A DNA stretch of 64,000 nucleotides from NCBI GenBank assembly GCA_002946415.1, contig NJPS01000019.1:1-64000 (forward strand), read 5' to 3'. Positions 50,716-61,039 of the stretch are shown piece by piece (within the stretch, counting starts at the first letter, position 1; each line of letters starts with the position of its first letter). This stretch comes from Rutstroemia sp. NJR-2017a BVV2. Its lineage: Eukaryota > Ascomycota > Leotiomycetes > Helotiales > Rutstroemiaceae. Both the position numbers and the translations under genes were made by a program. Under the pieces are notes generated by a model. The model was not told the DNA's origin. It searched no databases and saw only the letters and a program-made list of their open reading frames with translations.

Positions 50716-51961
50716 TCACTCTCCTGGTGTAGAAATCCGGTCATTCGAGGTCACCGTGATCTCCGTCTCCTTCAAGATATGTTTCTGACTTTCGGTATCC
50801 ACATCCTTATCAGAGTTGTCCCCTAATTGCTGAAAAGTATCCATCTTGATATTCGTACGCTTTGATATGTTCAATCTGTTGGCCGAAGAAGGTTTGTTTG
50901 AGTTGCCGGCGGTGCTAAAGTTGAAGCAGGGAAGGGAGAGAAGAGGGCGCAGAGCAGGGAGCGAGCCGGCAAAGATACCCATGCCTTCTTCGATTATAGA
51001 CCAGAGGCCGATTTTACCAGTGGCAAACATGAATTCCGCGGGGTCGCTGTAGAGACTTAAGTAACGAAGTCGGACTATTGTTGCGCAGCTTGCACTGGAA
51101 GGTGTTAGTCAGCTGTATAGCTAATCTTGTAGCATCGGTAAAACAAGGTAAGGTTATTCTAACTCTCAGGGTAAGAAATATAATATACTTACAATGCAGC
51201 CAGTCCAAGAATACAAGCCACCGAGGCCTTCACCCTGCTCTTCATCTTGATATTCCATAACAGGACCGCAGGCAGAATTGCCAAAGACCAGTCGGTCGCA
51301 ATCTCAATAGCAGAGAAGAAGAGGCTAACATCGCTATTCAGTTGGAGATTGCATGAACCGGTCGTAGTTTCACCCCATAACGTAGTGATCGGATGGCAGA
51401 TATTGGCGACACCAATTATAAAGACGATAGCGGACATGGCAGTGGCGGCTATAATTCCCCAGATAGTCCATACATAACGACGGCGTGAGTCGGCAATACG
51501 GAGCAGAGTTACAGCGATGCTGCACTTGATGGTAACTGCAGCGGAGGCATAGAAGAACTCGGCGATGAAGAAGAGCTTTTGACCATAATTAGTTTCGGGT
51601 GTACCAGAATCTCAATCCACGAGGGCGACAATAAGCACCTTGATTCCTTTCATTTTATCAGAGGCTGAGAGAGTGGCAGCAAGCTGCCCGCTTCCGTAAA
51701 AGCAGCAGACAATACATAGGCTACATGTGACTGTGAAGAGCAGCTGCAATGATATTAGTACTTTAGTTTGTTTTTGGTTTTGGGTGAAGGAGGAATCGTG
51801 TGCACACGTACGAGACCTATGAACATCACAATGTCATCCACACCCCAAATTTTCTTCCATCTTCGCACTCCTGCCCGTGCAATGAACACCAGCCAACTTA
51901 TAACTAACAGCAGGATTGAAGTATATAAAAGGGCCACGGCGTCCCCTTGCGGTGGGGTCAT
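50716..51961 (-). CDS. Pth11/rhodopsin-like seven-TM protein (338 aa)
   Basis: Four minus-strand exons join in frame: 51,961-51,812, 51,743-51,639, 51,575-51,193 and 51,094-50,716. Hydrophobic helices start with LLYTSILLLVISWLVFIARA (residues about 11-30) and continue with AEFFYASAAVTIKCSIAV, an ATMSAIVFIIGVANI helix, an IATDWSLAILPAVLLW helix and a final one near CILGLAAF. The WGVDD segment after helix 1 and the ATDWxLAxLPxxLLW motif are typical of the fungal rhodopsin/Pth11-related domain. The C-terminus is a polar cytoplasmic tail. It probably sits in the plasma membrane. A signalling role is known only for some relatives. Stops inside the intron-free reading disappear with canonical splicing. 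Confidence 0.82.
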
Positions 51962-52963
51962 GATTACAGCAGTGTAGGGCTGTAGTTGATTGTTACGAGA
52001 GTCAAATTACTCACGTGAAATAGGATGGTGGATGAAGAAGATAAAAGAAAAGGAACAGTAATTTCCTCTTTAATAGTACTCCATCTTCCCCCTTCGTACC
52101 CAGGCTCGAGCCACGTCCAAAGTACTGTAGCTAGACACCCTGGATTTCCAGGAGTTTTTGAGGAGAAGCACAGACATGAAATCCATACATCCGTACAGTA
52201 AATATTACTGTACCCGGTGGTCTGGGCATGTCAGACATGGAGTGCCCAGTACGACGGGATGGTTTGACAGCACGCGAGCAAGGGGAGGGGAAAGCTTCCG
52301 GACTTCGCTAATCACGCGAGGTACGAAAAAAGCTGAACGCCAAAGATTTTCAACCTTTAGTAAAATCAATATCAAAACAACTATTCTATAGTCGGATGAA
52401 ACATAGGTAATACCAAGGCGGCATCGGAAGACTTGGGGTTACCCGCATAGCCAATGAAACTTTTGATCCAATATATATGGTTGAGCACGAGCCAAAAAAG
52501 AAAGAAGGTTAGATGTTTTAGAGATACTTCCGAGCGGGGCAGGCAAAGGCTCTAGGGTCTTCCGAGAAAAGGAATAGAGGTCGATCAATACTGATTCCTA
52601 TCAAGAACATACAGTTCCAATTATTCCATAAATAGATACGCTTAAGCCCAGAACATCTAATGGAATACATACGAAATACTACCATCGTACGTGCTCGTTC
52701 GTAATGGTTACTAATTAATCACGTGTATTGTTATTGAACAATAATATGGTGTTGTTATGGTGGGTGATTTATTTTGATCTCATTTGTTATGTGGGTGCGA
52801 GATTGTCTTTCACACAAGACAATCTTAAAGAAATCCATAACTTCCTATAAGAGTTGAATTTCCCGTAGTGTAAGGTTACAGAGCACAACACCGTCTTCGT
52901 ATACTTTGGTAGTTGATGCGGTCGTCGCTAGCAAGTACTTGGAGCATTATCTAGGGAGAATAA
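51962..52963. other. Intergenic, no gene recognised
   Basis: One kilobase upstream of the Pth11-like gene. Small frames only, and no repeat that matches elsewhere in the window. Confidence 0.4.
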
Positions 52964-53912
52964 TTGCATTTGCCTTCTTGAATGCACGTCCAGAAAATGA
53001 AAAATTGGTCAGACAATGGTAGGCTTATCGGAGGAGACGGAGAGGCTGCCAAAGGAGAGCTACTCGGCGGAGCCGGAGCTCACTCCAGATCTCGATTCGG
53101 CATAAGTGAGTCCGATACTTTACCGCCGTCACTTTTCCATGCTTGCGTTTACCAAATTTTGATGGAAGCTTTTAACATTTTCTTTCGCATAACATACTCC
53201 ATTAGGAAAAGCAACAACAAAAAATCTGCTTCTATAATTGATGTTTCCCACTCGACGAACACCTAAAATAGTTTACCCCAATCTTCTACCATCGCATCTT
53301 CGATTCTTCGGAGGTCAACTCCGAACATCTTGTAAACGGTTCTCATTGGACGAGGTTCTATGAGGGCCTTGTCCCAACAAGAACATGATCGCTCACGTTC
53401 GGAGGCACGACCTTTATGCCACCTCTTCCTGTTCGATACTTCTTAATCGATCAATTCCATCAATAAGTTATGATGGATGTACTTCTAATTTCTTTGTTTG
53501 CACATACCTCTTCGTAGGCCTTTGAACGGCTTCAATTAGGCTGTCGATCTACACCACTGAACCGAAGTCAGTCTACCTGCCTGCCCACCTACTTCTTCCA
53601 ACGCATATTAACTACCATCACCATCTCCAGGCATCTATCAACTTATCCTCAAGACACTTTATTCTTCCATAGGATATAATATGATTTATATACATATCAA
53701 TAACGCCTACTCATACTAACAATGTCATTACGAACACTCCGTCCGTATAAAATATAGGGAGATAACGATACAACAACAAGTAGTACAAATCAAATGGGCA
53801 CACTCGAGACATCCAAGAGCTCCCAGCTATGCCCTTCGTTGAATAAATTACAGAACCCCACCAGAGGTACAAAAGGGAGGAGGAAGCCGGAACATGTAAT
53901 ACAAAATGCGTG
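52964..53912 (+). pseudogene. Direct repeat copy 2: promoter and truncated exon 1 of the Zn2Cys6 gene
   Basis: This matches 40,830-41,600. The coding start (53,722, MSLRTLRPY-like) is followed by a premature stop (TAG in AAATATAGG near 53,754). The copy breaks off at about 53,912, inside the zinc cluster after the codons for QNACL. Compared with copy 1 it contains about 140 bp more at 53,112-53,262. No regulator can be made from it. Confidence 0.82.
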
Positions 53913-54365
53913 TTTGTCTGTGGCTATTTACTAGGATATTTTCAGCCACTGAAGCAGCAGGACGCTTCTCGAAATCAAATTGGAATCCGCCACAGAAACC
54001 AAGAGGCTAGTCTAATCACATGGAGTTGTTATTGGGGCTTGACAGTTGTGGCGTCAAGATCAAAGAACCAATGGAGACTTGGGTTTCACAACTTACGAAG
54101 ACTCAGATGAGGTCATTTCTACCTGTTTGCATTGATAGTAGGGGCAAACTACATGCCAGCATATCAAAAACACAGCAAATTGTAAATATTATACTTCTTG
54201 GTTTAACGCCACTGGGTCAAGAATCTGGCTGCGTCACTATCCATCGTGTAATATCTTCGCTACTTTTACTCTATATAGAGGTGCAAGTGCTCTTCTTCCT
54301 TACTCTCTCCATCTGTACATCTAGATTCAAATCAAATTTCAAACCACAATCAAAAGTCTTTCAAA
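53913..54365. other. Junction DNA and 5' region of the four-TM gene
   Basis: Sequence after the break in the duplicated exon has no match in the window. A CT-rich run (54,290-54,320) precedes the ATG at 54,366, as in many fungal promoters. Confidence 0.4.
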
Positions 54366-55080
54366 ATGGCAGGCTTCTTAGCCAGGTTCCACAACTCGAA
54401 ATTCTACCCCCTCTTTCAACGAATCCTCCGCACCCTACAATTCCTATCGGCCCTCTCGTCTCTTATCGTTTTCTCTATCCGCGTCCAAAAGATTCTTAAA
54501 CTCTATCGCAGTATTTCCCGCGCAGAGGGAGCCATTGAAGGTATCCTCGCTGCAGCTGTTGCTTACACTCTTGCAATTATGGCCTTGACACTATGTATGC
54601 GAAATGGCGGGCCGAGATTCCTTCGTTGGGTCCTAGTTGTGCTCGACATAGCGTTTGTGGGAGCTTTCATTGCCGTGGCTGTGTTGACGAGCCCGAAGGG
54701 TGGGAAGGCTGGACCTTGCTATGGCCAGAGGAAGATGATTGCAGCGCAGAATAATTTTGCCACCGACCCAGGATGTCAATTACCTTTGGGAACTTTCATC
54801 ACGGCTATTGTTAGCACGTAAGTTACATCTGGCACAGTCTTTTGGTTAATAAAAGTTAATGACAATCATAGTATTCTTCATGCTTTGACTGCCGCGTTCC
54901 AGGATATTCGTCAGCGTCACAGAGAGCACAAGGCTGTTAAGGAGGAATATCATAATAGGTATGTTACAACCTCATCTTGTAACTGATATCATCGTAATAA
55001 TAATTCAAAGCAGGGACTATGCCAGCGGCAGAAACTCGACCAATCTCACCAACTATAACCAAAATCGTTCCGCTGTTTAA
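54366..55080 (+). CDS. Four-TM integral membrane protein, MARVEL-like (201 aa)
   Basis: Three exons join in frame: 54,366-54,817, 54,872-54,958 and 55,014-55,080. Four hydrophobic helices are predicted near residues 22-40, 57-80, 87-110 and 138-158, with a short basic loop after helix 1 (RVQKILKLYR). A Gly/Cys-rich external loop (SPKGGKAGPCYGQ ... DPGC) precedes the last helix. The polar C-terminus ends in an Asn-rich tail. Topology and length match fungal MARVEL-domain proteins. The family match is by pattern and the function is unknown. It is convergent with the WD40 gene. Confidence 0.75.
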
Positions 55081-55289
55081 GAACTTGTTTATTACATCTC
55101 GGCTTGACAGCTAGTTATTACGTGGAAGCGATGATTAGGACGTTGGGTTTATATTGCTGAACTTCAAAGTGGGAACCGAGTTCTGTAAATGCAATCACCA
55201 TTGTATTGAGATAATAACTAGTATTCAGAATTACTATTTGAGTTGAGCACGAAGCTCCATATACTAAGGAAATACATCTTGCTTATATA

Positions 55290-55370
55290 GACCTTCGTTT
55301 CCCTGGTCTCAGAGGGTCTCAAGGGGTCTCAACACTGATATCCTCTGAGACCTACTGAGACCCTTGGGTC
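55290..55370. terminator. GGTCTCA inverted repeat between convergent genes
   Basis: The plus strand contains GGTCTCAGAGGGTCTCAAGGG, then GTCTCA, and about 25 bp later TGAGACC...TGAGACCC. These can fold into a stem with alternative registers. It lies between the 3' ends of the four-TM gene (55,080) and the WD40 gene (55,472), so a 3'-end or transcription-arrest role is possible but untested. Confidence 0.35.
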
Positions 55371-55471
55371 ATATGATCCTGAACCCGGGGTTCTCCTGTG
55401 GTTGCCTTAGCAATCTCTGAGCCTAAGGTCCCCCTAGTCACATGCCTATGGAGTGCCGTAACATATAAGAG

Positions 55472-57019
55472 CTAAGTGCTATTCTTCTTCGTCATTGGCA
55501 CATCCCAAATCCTCACAGCATCACTATCTATACTAGCAAACCAAATTTTCTCTCGTCCGGGATCTTCCCAAAATGTCATCGAATAGCTCCCATGTACAAG
55601 TGGATTCTCAAGGTCCTCATCTACCGTCTTGTCCTCCCTCTCCTTAAATTCTTCTCCAACAATAGGGTCAACAATAGGGTCAACACTAGGCCTGGCAAAC
55701 CTCCATTTCTGCCAAGTCCCCAAATCGTAAGTTTCGATCCCGCCGTCACCTGAAGTCAGGACCACAACCTTCTTCCCCCCATCCAAAAACCGAACCGTGT
55801 TGCATTCGAGATAGCTTCTTATAAGCCTTTTATATTCCTCTGTCACTGGACACTCATCTGTGCTCAGGATTCGTTCCTGAATGATTTCCTTCTTGTCAAC
55901 ATCATACAGAATAAATCTTCCAGGAGCAGACCCATGTCCTTCACCTACAGCAACAATATTGCTATCAGGAGCCCAACTCAAAGCGCGCATCCAGCAACCA
56001 CGTGTGTGTGGTTTATTATGCACCAGCGTAGTGCCATCGATCAACGAGTAGATGTAGAGAGAGCCATCGCCGCAAGTGCCTGCGAATCTTTTGGAGTCGG
56101 GAGAGAAACCTCCGGTCCAATTCTGACCAGTGGTATTAAATCTGCCTTTCTGTAGGCCTGTAGTTGAGTTCCAGATACGTATACTTTGGTCCCAGGCAAC
56201 AGTGCCGATCAAGGTCTTGTCTGGACTGTAACCGGTCCACATTATTGCATCGCTGTGTCCAGATAGAGTGAGGGTATCTTCATGGGTGGACATAGAGTAG
56301 ATTTTGATGTCCCATACATCACTGCCGTTGGAATCGGGTCGTCGACCAGGTAGATAGATCATGTGAGATCCAGTTGGACTGAAGATTTCAGACTGGAAAG
56401 ACCTCTGAAGTCGACCACTGAGAGATATTTGGTTGGCGACGTTGTGAGTCTTGACAATGCGCGTTATGACCGGCCCGATGGCTGACGTTACGCTTTCCTG
56501 TTCTGAAGTTGAAAGCTCAAGACGGGGTTGAGTCTGAAGCAGACTTTTGGCAACAGTCTCAGTAGCTTGACTTGCGATCTTCAAGATGACGCTTGCCTCC
56601 ATCATAGGATTGTTTTGCTGCTCATCGAGATTCCAAATCAAGATTGTTGGCTCTATGGGATGGGGGCCTGCGCGCCCGCGATCACCTTGCGCTGAAGAAA
56701 CCAAGATCTTCGGGTTGCCTGGCCGAAAGGCTAGAGCATCGACATTGGATATATGACCTTTGCAGACGAGGACCGGAGAGAAGTTGACAGTATCGTAGAT
56801 ATGGATGTCCTCTTCGACTGCGATTGCTATGAGGCTTCCATCGCAATTGACAGATACTCCGTGTGGTGCCTTGGGAAATTGGATCTTGTATTGTTCGCTA
56901 CCCCAAGTACGAAAGCCATCGGGAGCATACTTCACAGTTTCCGCAGAGGGGTTCGTGAAGTCTTTTTGGACGCTGTAGCGCCAGTCCTTGTAAAATTGTG
57001 TGCTGGAATACTGAAGCAT
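55472..57019 (-). CDS. WD40-repeat protein (515 aa)
   Basis: A single-exon minus-strand frame starts MLQYSSTQFYKDW. Several WD40 units are visible: GVSVNCDGSLIAIAVEEDIHIYD (about 53-76), GHISNVDALAFRPGNPKIL (about 88-106) ending in TILIWNLD, LSGHSDAIMW...DQSIRIWN (about 250-285), then TGGFSPDSKRFAG and ALSWAPDSNIVAVG units, closing with AVRIWDVP near the end. This fits a beta-propeller scaffold. No catalytic domain is visible and the partner is unknown. It is intact and the start is the first ATG after the upstream stop. Confidence 0.85.
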   Translation of the reverse strand: MLQYSSTQFYKDWRYSVQKDFTNPSAETVKYAPDGFRTWGSEQYKIQFPKAPHGVSVNCDGSLIAIAVEEDIHIYDTVNFSPVLVCKGHISNVDALAFRPGNPKILVSSAQGDRGRAGPHPIEPTILIWNLDEQQNNPMMEASVILKIASQATETVAKSLLQTQPRLELSTSEQESVTSAIGPVITRIVKTHNVANQISLSGRLQRSFQSEIFSPTGSHMIYLPGRRPDSNGSDVWDIKIYSMSTHEDTLTLSGHSDAIMWTGYSPDKTLIGTVAWDQSIRIWNSTTGLQKGRFNTTGQNWTGGFSPDSKRFAGTCGDGSLYIYSLIDGTTLVHNKPHTRGCWMRALSWAPDSNIVAVGEGHGSAPGRFILYDVDKKEIIQERILSTDECPVTEEYKRLIRSYLECNTVRFLDGGKKVVVLTSGDGGIETYDLGTWQKWRFARPSVDPIVDPIVGEEFKEREDKTVDEDLENPLVHGSYSMTFWEDPGREKIWFASIDSDAVRIWDVPMTKKNST

Positions 57020-57099
57020 CTTGGACTATGGGATGGAATAAAGGTTATTGATGCTCGAGAATTAATCCATGTTTATATACATTGATCTTGAAAATGCTC

Positions 57100-57560
57100 C
57101 ACTGGTGCCTAGAGTTGCCTCATAGTTGGAACGTTATGTCATAGGAGATTTACGCTAAAAGAAAATTTCCCGAAGCATATTGTGGAAATCAAGACCTTCC
57201 AAATGAGATTGAAACGCTGTATATACCTTCAAGAGCATGGTGGTCCATCACATAGCAATAAGTCGACCAACCAACATTGTGCTTGTCTCAAAAGATATGC
57301 ACATCTCTCTAAATTGGTTCACCCTGCTCAATCACCAGATCTAAATCATAGTGAGGCAATTTGGAATAAAGCAACGTTTATATGGTGGGAGATGGAGAAC
57401 AGTAGCGGAATTCAAAGTAGCAATTCAGCAAGAATGAGATCGAGTAACGATCGCACAAATTCGTAAACGGATCAGAGAGAGATGCCTTGGCATTGTAAGA
57501 AAGTAATTGAGCTTGAAGGAACAAGAGTCAGAAGCTCTGTATAGTAGAATATAAAACAAT
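57100..57560 (+). pseudogene. Tc1/mariner transposase C-terminal fragment
   Basis: The plus strand reads LQEHGGPSHSNK (about 57,228-57,264), then LVHPAQSPDLNHSEAIWN (about 57,312-57,366). It matches the DDE motif region QEDGAPSH...PAQSPDLNPIEAIWN of Tc1-like transposases. The second catalytic Asp has become His; the final Glu is kept. Sequence after 57,400 shifts frame but still suggests the terminal RIRERCLGI block near 57,470. N-terminal half absent. Confidence 0.7.
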
Positions 57561-57829
57561 CGTCCTGTAAATACACCGATTTTAATATTGGTGGCCTCTG
57601 CGGAGTCAATTCCTGCACCTAGTGTGGCGGAAGATCCAGTCTTACATAAGCCTGGATAACGGCCTTGAGGCTGCTGGAACGGGTATTACCCGGGTAAACT
57701 GAATTAATCAATTAATTAATCATTTCCTCGGCCTTTCTTATCGCGTCTTCAATTCTCCCTTCACGCTTTAAGATCGCGCCGCCCTCCTTCCGTCATTTCG
57801 CTAGGCTTCATAATATACCTACTCTATTA

Positions 57830-59268
57830 TGGACGCTACTGAAGAAGCAGAGATAATCAACAGCCATCCTATCAAAGAAGGATTAGTTGCTTTTCGTCAT
57901 CAGTTTGAATCATCTCGCGCTATTGAGGATATCCTTTCTGCAGAATCTGCCTCAGGTCAGTATCACTATCCAGCAACTAATTTATTTTGCTAACGTATAC
58001 ATAAGAAGATCTGGTTCTTGATCTTATTGGGGCCTTGCAGAACTTCCCGGCCGCTCGTATTCTACGTTCGCCGATCGATCGCAAAACTCATCTACGTACA
58101 GATCTATTCAGCCTTGGATCTAAAGTTAGCTCTAGAGATTTCGACATCAAATCAACAATCCCTTTGGTGGAGCTAGTTGTTAATAACGTACCTAACATGG
58201 AGATATGGTATACTATATTCAACCTTATCCTAACCACCAGCCCGAAACGAGTAACGCCACCGACTACCTTCGAAAAAGCCGTTTTCGATACGCCGCTTCG
58301 ATCCAGCTCGGCTTCTCAGACAGGAGTTGAACAGATACACAACGAAGTTGATCAGCGAATACTCGAGGAGCTTACCGGGCGAATCTATTATGATATCGGA
58401 GGCTTCTACGAACGATACTTCGAGGAAAAGGTATAGTCAAACAAAGCTAATAATATCTGTAAACAATCGATAATACAATATACTGATAGGCACTGGAACA
58501 ATTGGCCGGAGCCTTCACTTCAAAATCCATTTTTTGAGTAGTTTACGAAATTCCAGGATACTATTCTCAGCGGACTGGGCTGCAGGTATTACATATCGGC
58601 GAACAAAGTATTGAGGGGCTCAGAGACGGATCGCAAGCTTGACATTTTTCTCGCCTCTACCGATACTGTTCTACTGAACGGTAAGCACGACTGGTTAAAT
58701 GTACTTGTCATTGGGGAACACAAACAAAATCCTGATAAGGATAGCTCTACAAAAACATTGGTACAGTTGGCAGGGTATACACGTGAGGTATTCGGAAGTC
58801 AACCGGAGCGGCGATTCGTCCCTGGTTTTACGATCTGCGGAAGCATGATACGACTCTGGGTATTCGACAGATCTGGCTCGTATAACTCCGAGAAGTTCGA
58901 TATATACAAAGAGCCTGAGCGATTTATTAGGGTTATTGCTGGGTATGCATTGATGACGGACGCCGAGTTGGGGTTGAATATATTCGTTAAGCACGATGGC
59001 AACAGCAAGTACATCATAGCACAAGATGTGAAAATTTCTTTGGAGGACAAGCCAATCATCTCGACAAAAGCGATAGTGTGCCGTAGAACAATATGTTATC
59101 GAGGAAGGAGGAGCGACTCCACGGAATAGGAGTATATGGTCAAGTTTGCTTGGCCGTCTGATAAAAGGCAGCGGGAGGGAGAACTGTTGAAGTTGGCCAA
59201 AGAGAGGGGAGTCACAGGTATTACTACGTGGTTCAATCATGAGCAGATTGTTATTGACGGCGACCCGG
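57830..59268 (+). pseudogene. FunK1-type protein kinase pseudogene, truncated
   Basis: Reading starts at ATG 57,830 (MDATEEAEIINSHPIKEGL). A GT-AG intron of about 50 nt near 57,956-58,007 joins to EDLVLDLIGALQNFPAARIL. The following segment runs to YERYFEEK at 58,431. Then PFFE-stop-FTKFQD (TAG at 58,539-58,541) and STE-stop-EYMVKFAWP (TAG at 59,127-59,129) both replace an expected Trp. VLVIGEHKQNP, the FVPGFTICGSMIRLWVFDRSG block and the ITTWFNHEQI end are characteristic of FunK1 (fungal-type kinase). The kinase catalytic loop is missing because sequence changes at about 59,268 into DUF3435 DNA. Confidence 0.82.
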
Positions 59269-60467
59269 ACACATTGGAAGCCAGAAAAGCTCAAGGTACC
59301 CATTTTTCGGCAGGCAGTATGGACATTTGATGGTTTGTCAACATCAAAACACAAAGCTCTCCGTTACTCAACCTTTGCCTACTACCTCGACCGTCTTGGC
59401 TGGGCTGCCGGATTTGCACAGAAGCTGACTAGCTACTGTTTCCGTCGAGGTACTGGGAATGCTGTAGACGGTAAGAGCATTCTGAGAATACTTTATGTTC
59501 TTGCTGACGTCTTATAGGAGCTGCTACAACCGCCGTACGTGATCAGGTGATGAGGCATAATCCTCAGACAGGAGTCTTCTGTGGATCCTATATCAACGAA
59601 AAGGTCCGCTTTATCGTCCAAGATGCGGTGTTAGACCAGCCAACTGACATCGGATTTCTCTGTGCATTTTCACATATGAGTCTCACTTGTGATCCACGTG
59701 CCCCGATCGATGTGCCTGAAGAGATTCGGAAAGCCCTTCCCCCGGATCCAGAGATAATGGAACTTACAAGAGAACGCGAGGAATACAAAAGGCAATATGG
59801 ATCCTACAGCCGAGCTCCACCTGAGATCCGCAAAGAATATGAACAACTCCGCCGGCAGATTGATTCCCTCCAGAAACAACATGATCGGGCAGTCAAGATA
59901 GAATTCCGGCGAGATTACTTTGAGCGCATTCATGACGAAGAATTAGAGAGGCAACTAAAAAAGGTTCCTACAAACGAGTATATCGAACCTATTGTTTGTC
60001 ATCAGCTTCCAGAACGAACTCGACTCCAACAGGCGCTGTGTAATCTTTCGAGGGATATGAATCAAAGCGATATCGTCAGCCGTCGGATCTGTGCCATTGA
60101 TTTAATGGTAGCACTCTCCTGTCGACAAGAACAAGAAACTCAGTATAGCAACCGTTCGAGCAGGGCATCTTCGGAATCTTCCGAGGAGCAGTCTTTGTGC
60201 GAGGACCCTTTTCCCCTTCTTTGTAAGAAGACTCAATGCATTATATGTATCGGAGATGGCCGAAACACTTATGAGTACCGAACAAGAACTTACGCTACTC
60301 CCCACAAAATGATGAACCATATGGAAAGCCATCTAAAAGATGTTCCGGAGTCTCAGAGGCTATCCTGTACTCATCCTGTTTGCCGATCTGAAGGTCTCGT
60401 TCTCAAACACTTGCAGCACTTCAAAAATCATGTGCAGACTGTGCACGGAATCAGCCTTCGATCTTGA
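59269..60467 (+). pseudogene. C-terminal half of a second DUF3435 recombinase
   Basis: From 59,270 the sequence follows 36,170-37,384 closely. It runs from WKPEKLKVPIFRQ through YCFRRGTGNAVD, an intron (about 59,473-59,517) at the same place, then MRHNPQTGVF, GSYINEK and both C-terminal Cys/His clusters. It ends at 60,467 with SLRS. The N-terminal half, with the first catalytic Arg and Lys, is absent. Upstream FunK1 sequence enters in a different frame (it continues as LEARKAQG... and stops), so no fusion protein is expected. The 306-codon frame at 59,547-60,467 is open and could still be expressed as a fragment. Confidence 0.85.
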
Positions 60468-61039
60468 TGGTATTGAAAAGGGTGCTGAGTGATGGCAGTG
60501 AAATAGGGACTGAAACTGAGTGCGGATGAGTTTTGGTTTACCTGATTTTAAATATGATACGCTCTTCGGAAAGAAACACAGCTTTCTTGATGTGTTAATT
60601 CAGCTCCATTATTAATACTATATAATTTATAAACGCCTCTTTGCAGTGTTGTAAAGCCACCAGGCTGTACAGTGTTCTACCACATGCACGAACCGGCAGT
60701 CAATCTGGATTAGTGGTGTGATGTTCCCTAAGACCATAGCGATAGATCAATTTCTGGCCAGCTACCTTTCCGAACTACTTGTAGTCCGTATCTGCAAAAG
60801 TAGCTTTGGTGGCGAGCAGTTCCGAATCTGCTAAGCCCTGTGCTAATTAGCTATACTGCCGAATTAAGTCATGAGGTTTGCTTTTAGGTGGGGTGATCTT
60901 TCCTGGCCTAAGATCCTCAACCTTCCCCAATAGGAAAAAAGCGTAAGCTAAAACTTGATCGCTGATCCATTTCGGAGATAGAATGATCCGTTCCGCCCTA
61001 AATATACACTAGGCTTATATCCGTTCATACCCAATACTA
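60468..61039. other. Intergenic, no feature recognised
   Basis: About 570 bp between the recombinase fragment and the HMG/SAM duplication. It does not match the corresponding interval behind the first recombinase (37.4-38.3 kb). Confidence 0.4.

Noticed and set aside
51755..51961. 68-aa single-exon protein at the Pth11-like locus
   Set aside because: It is exon 1 plus intron read-through. Canonical splice sites join it to the following exons.
58611..60467. A FunK1-recombinase fusion protein
   Set aside because: The two parts are in different frames at the junction and the FunK1 part has two in-frame stops.
59269..60467. A second functional Starship captain
   Set aside because: The N-terminal half with the first catalytic Arg and the Lys is absent.
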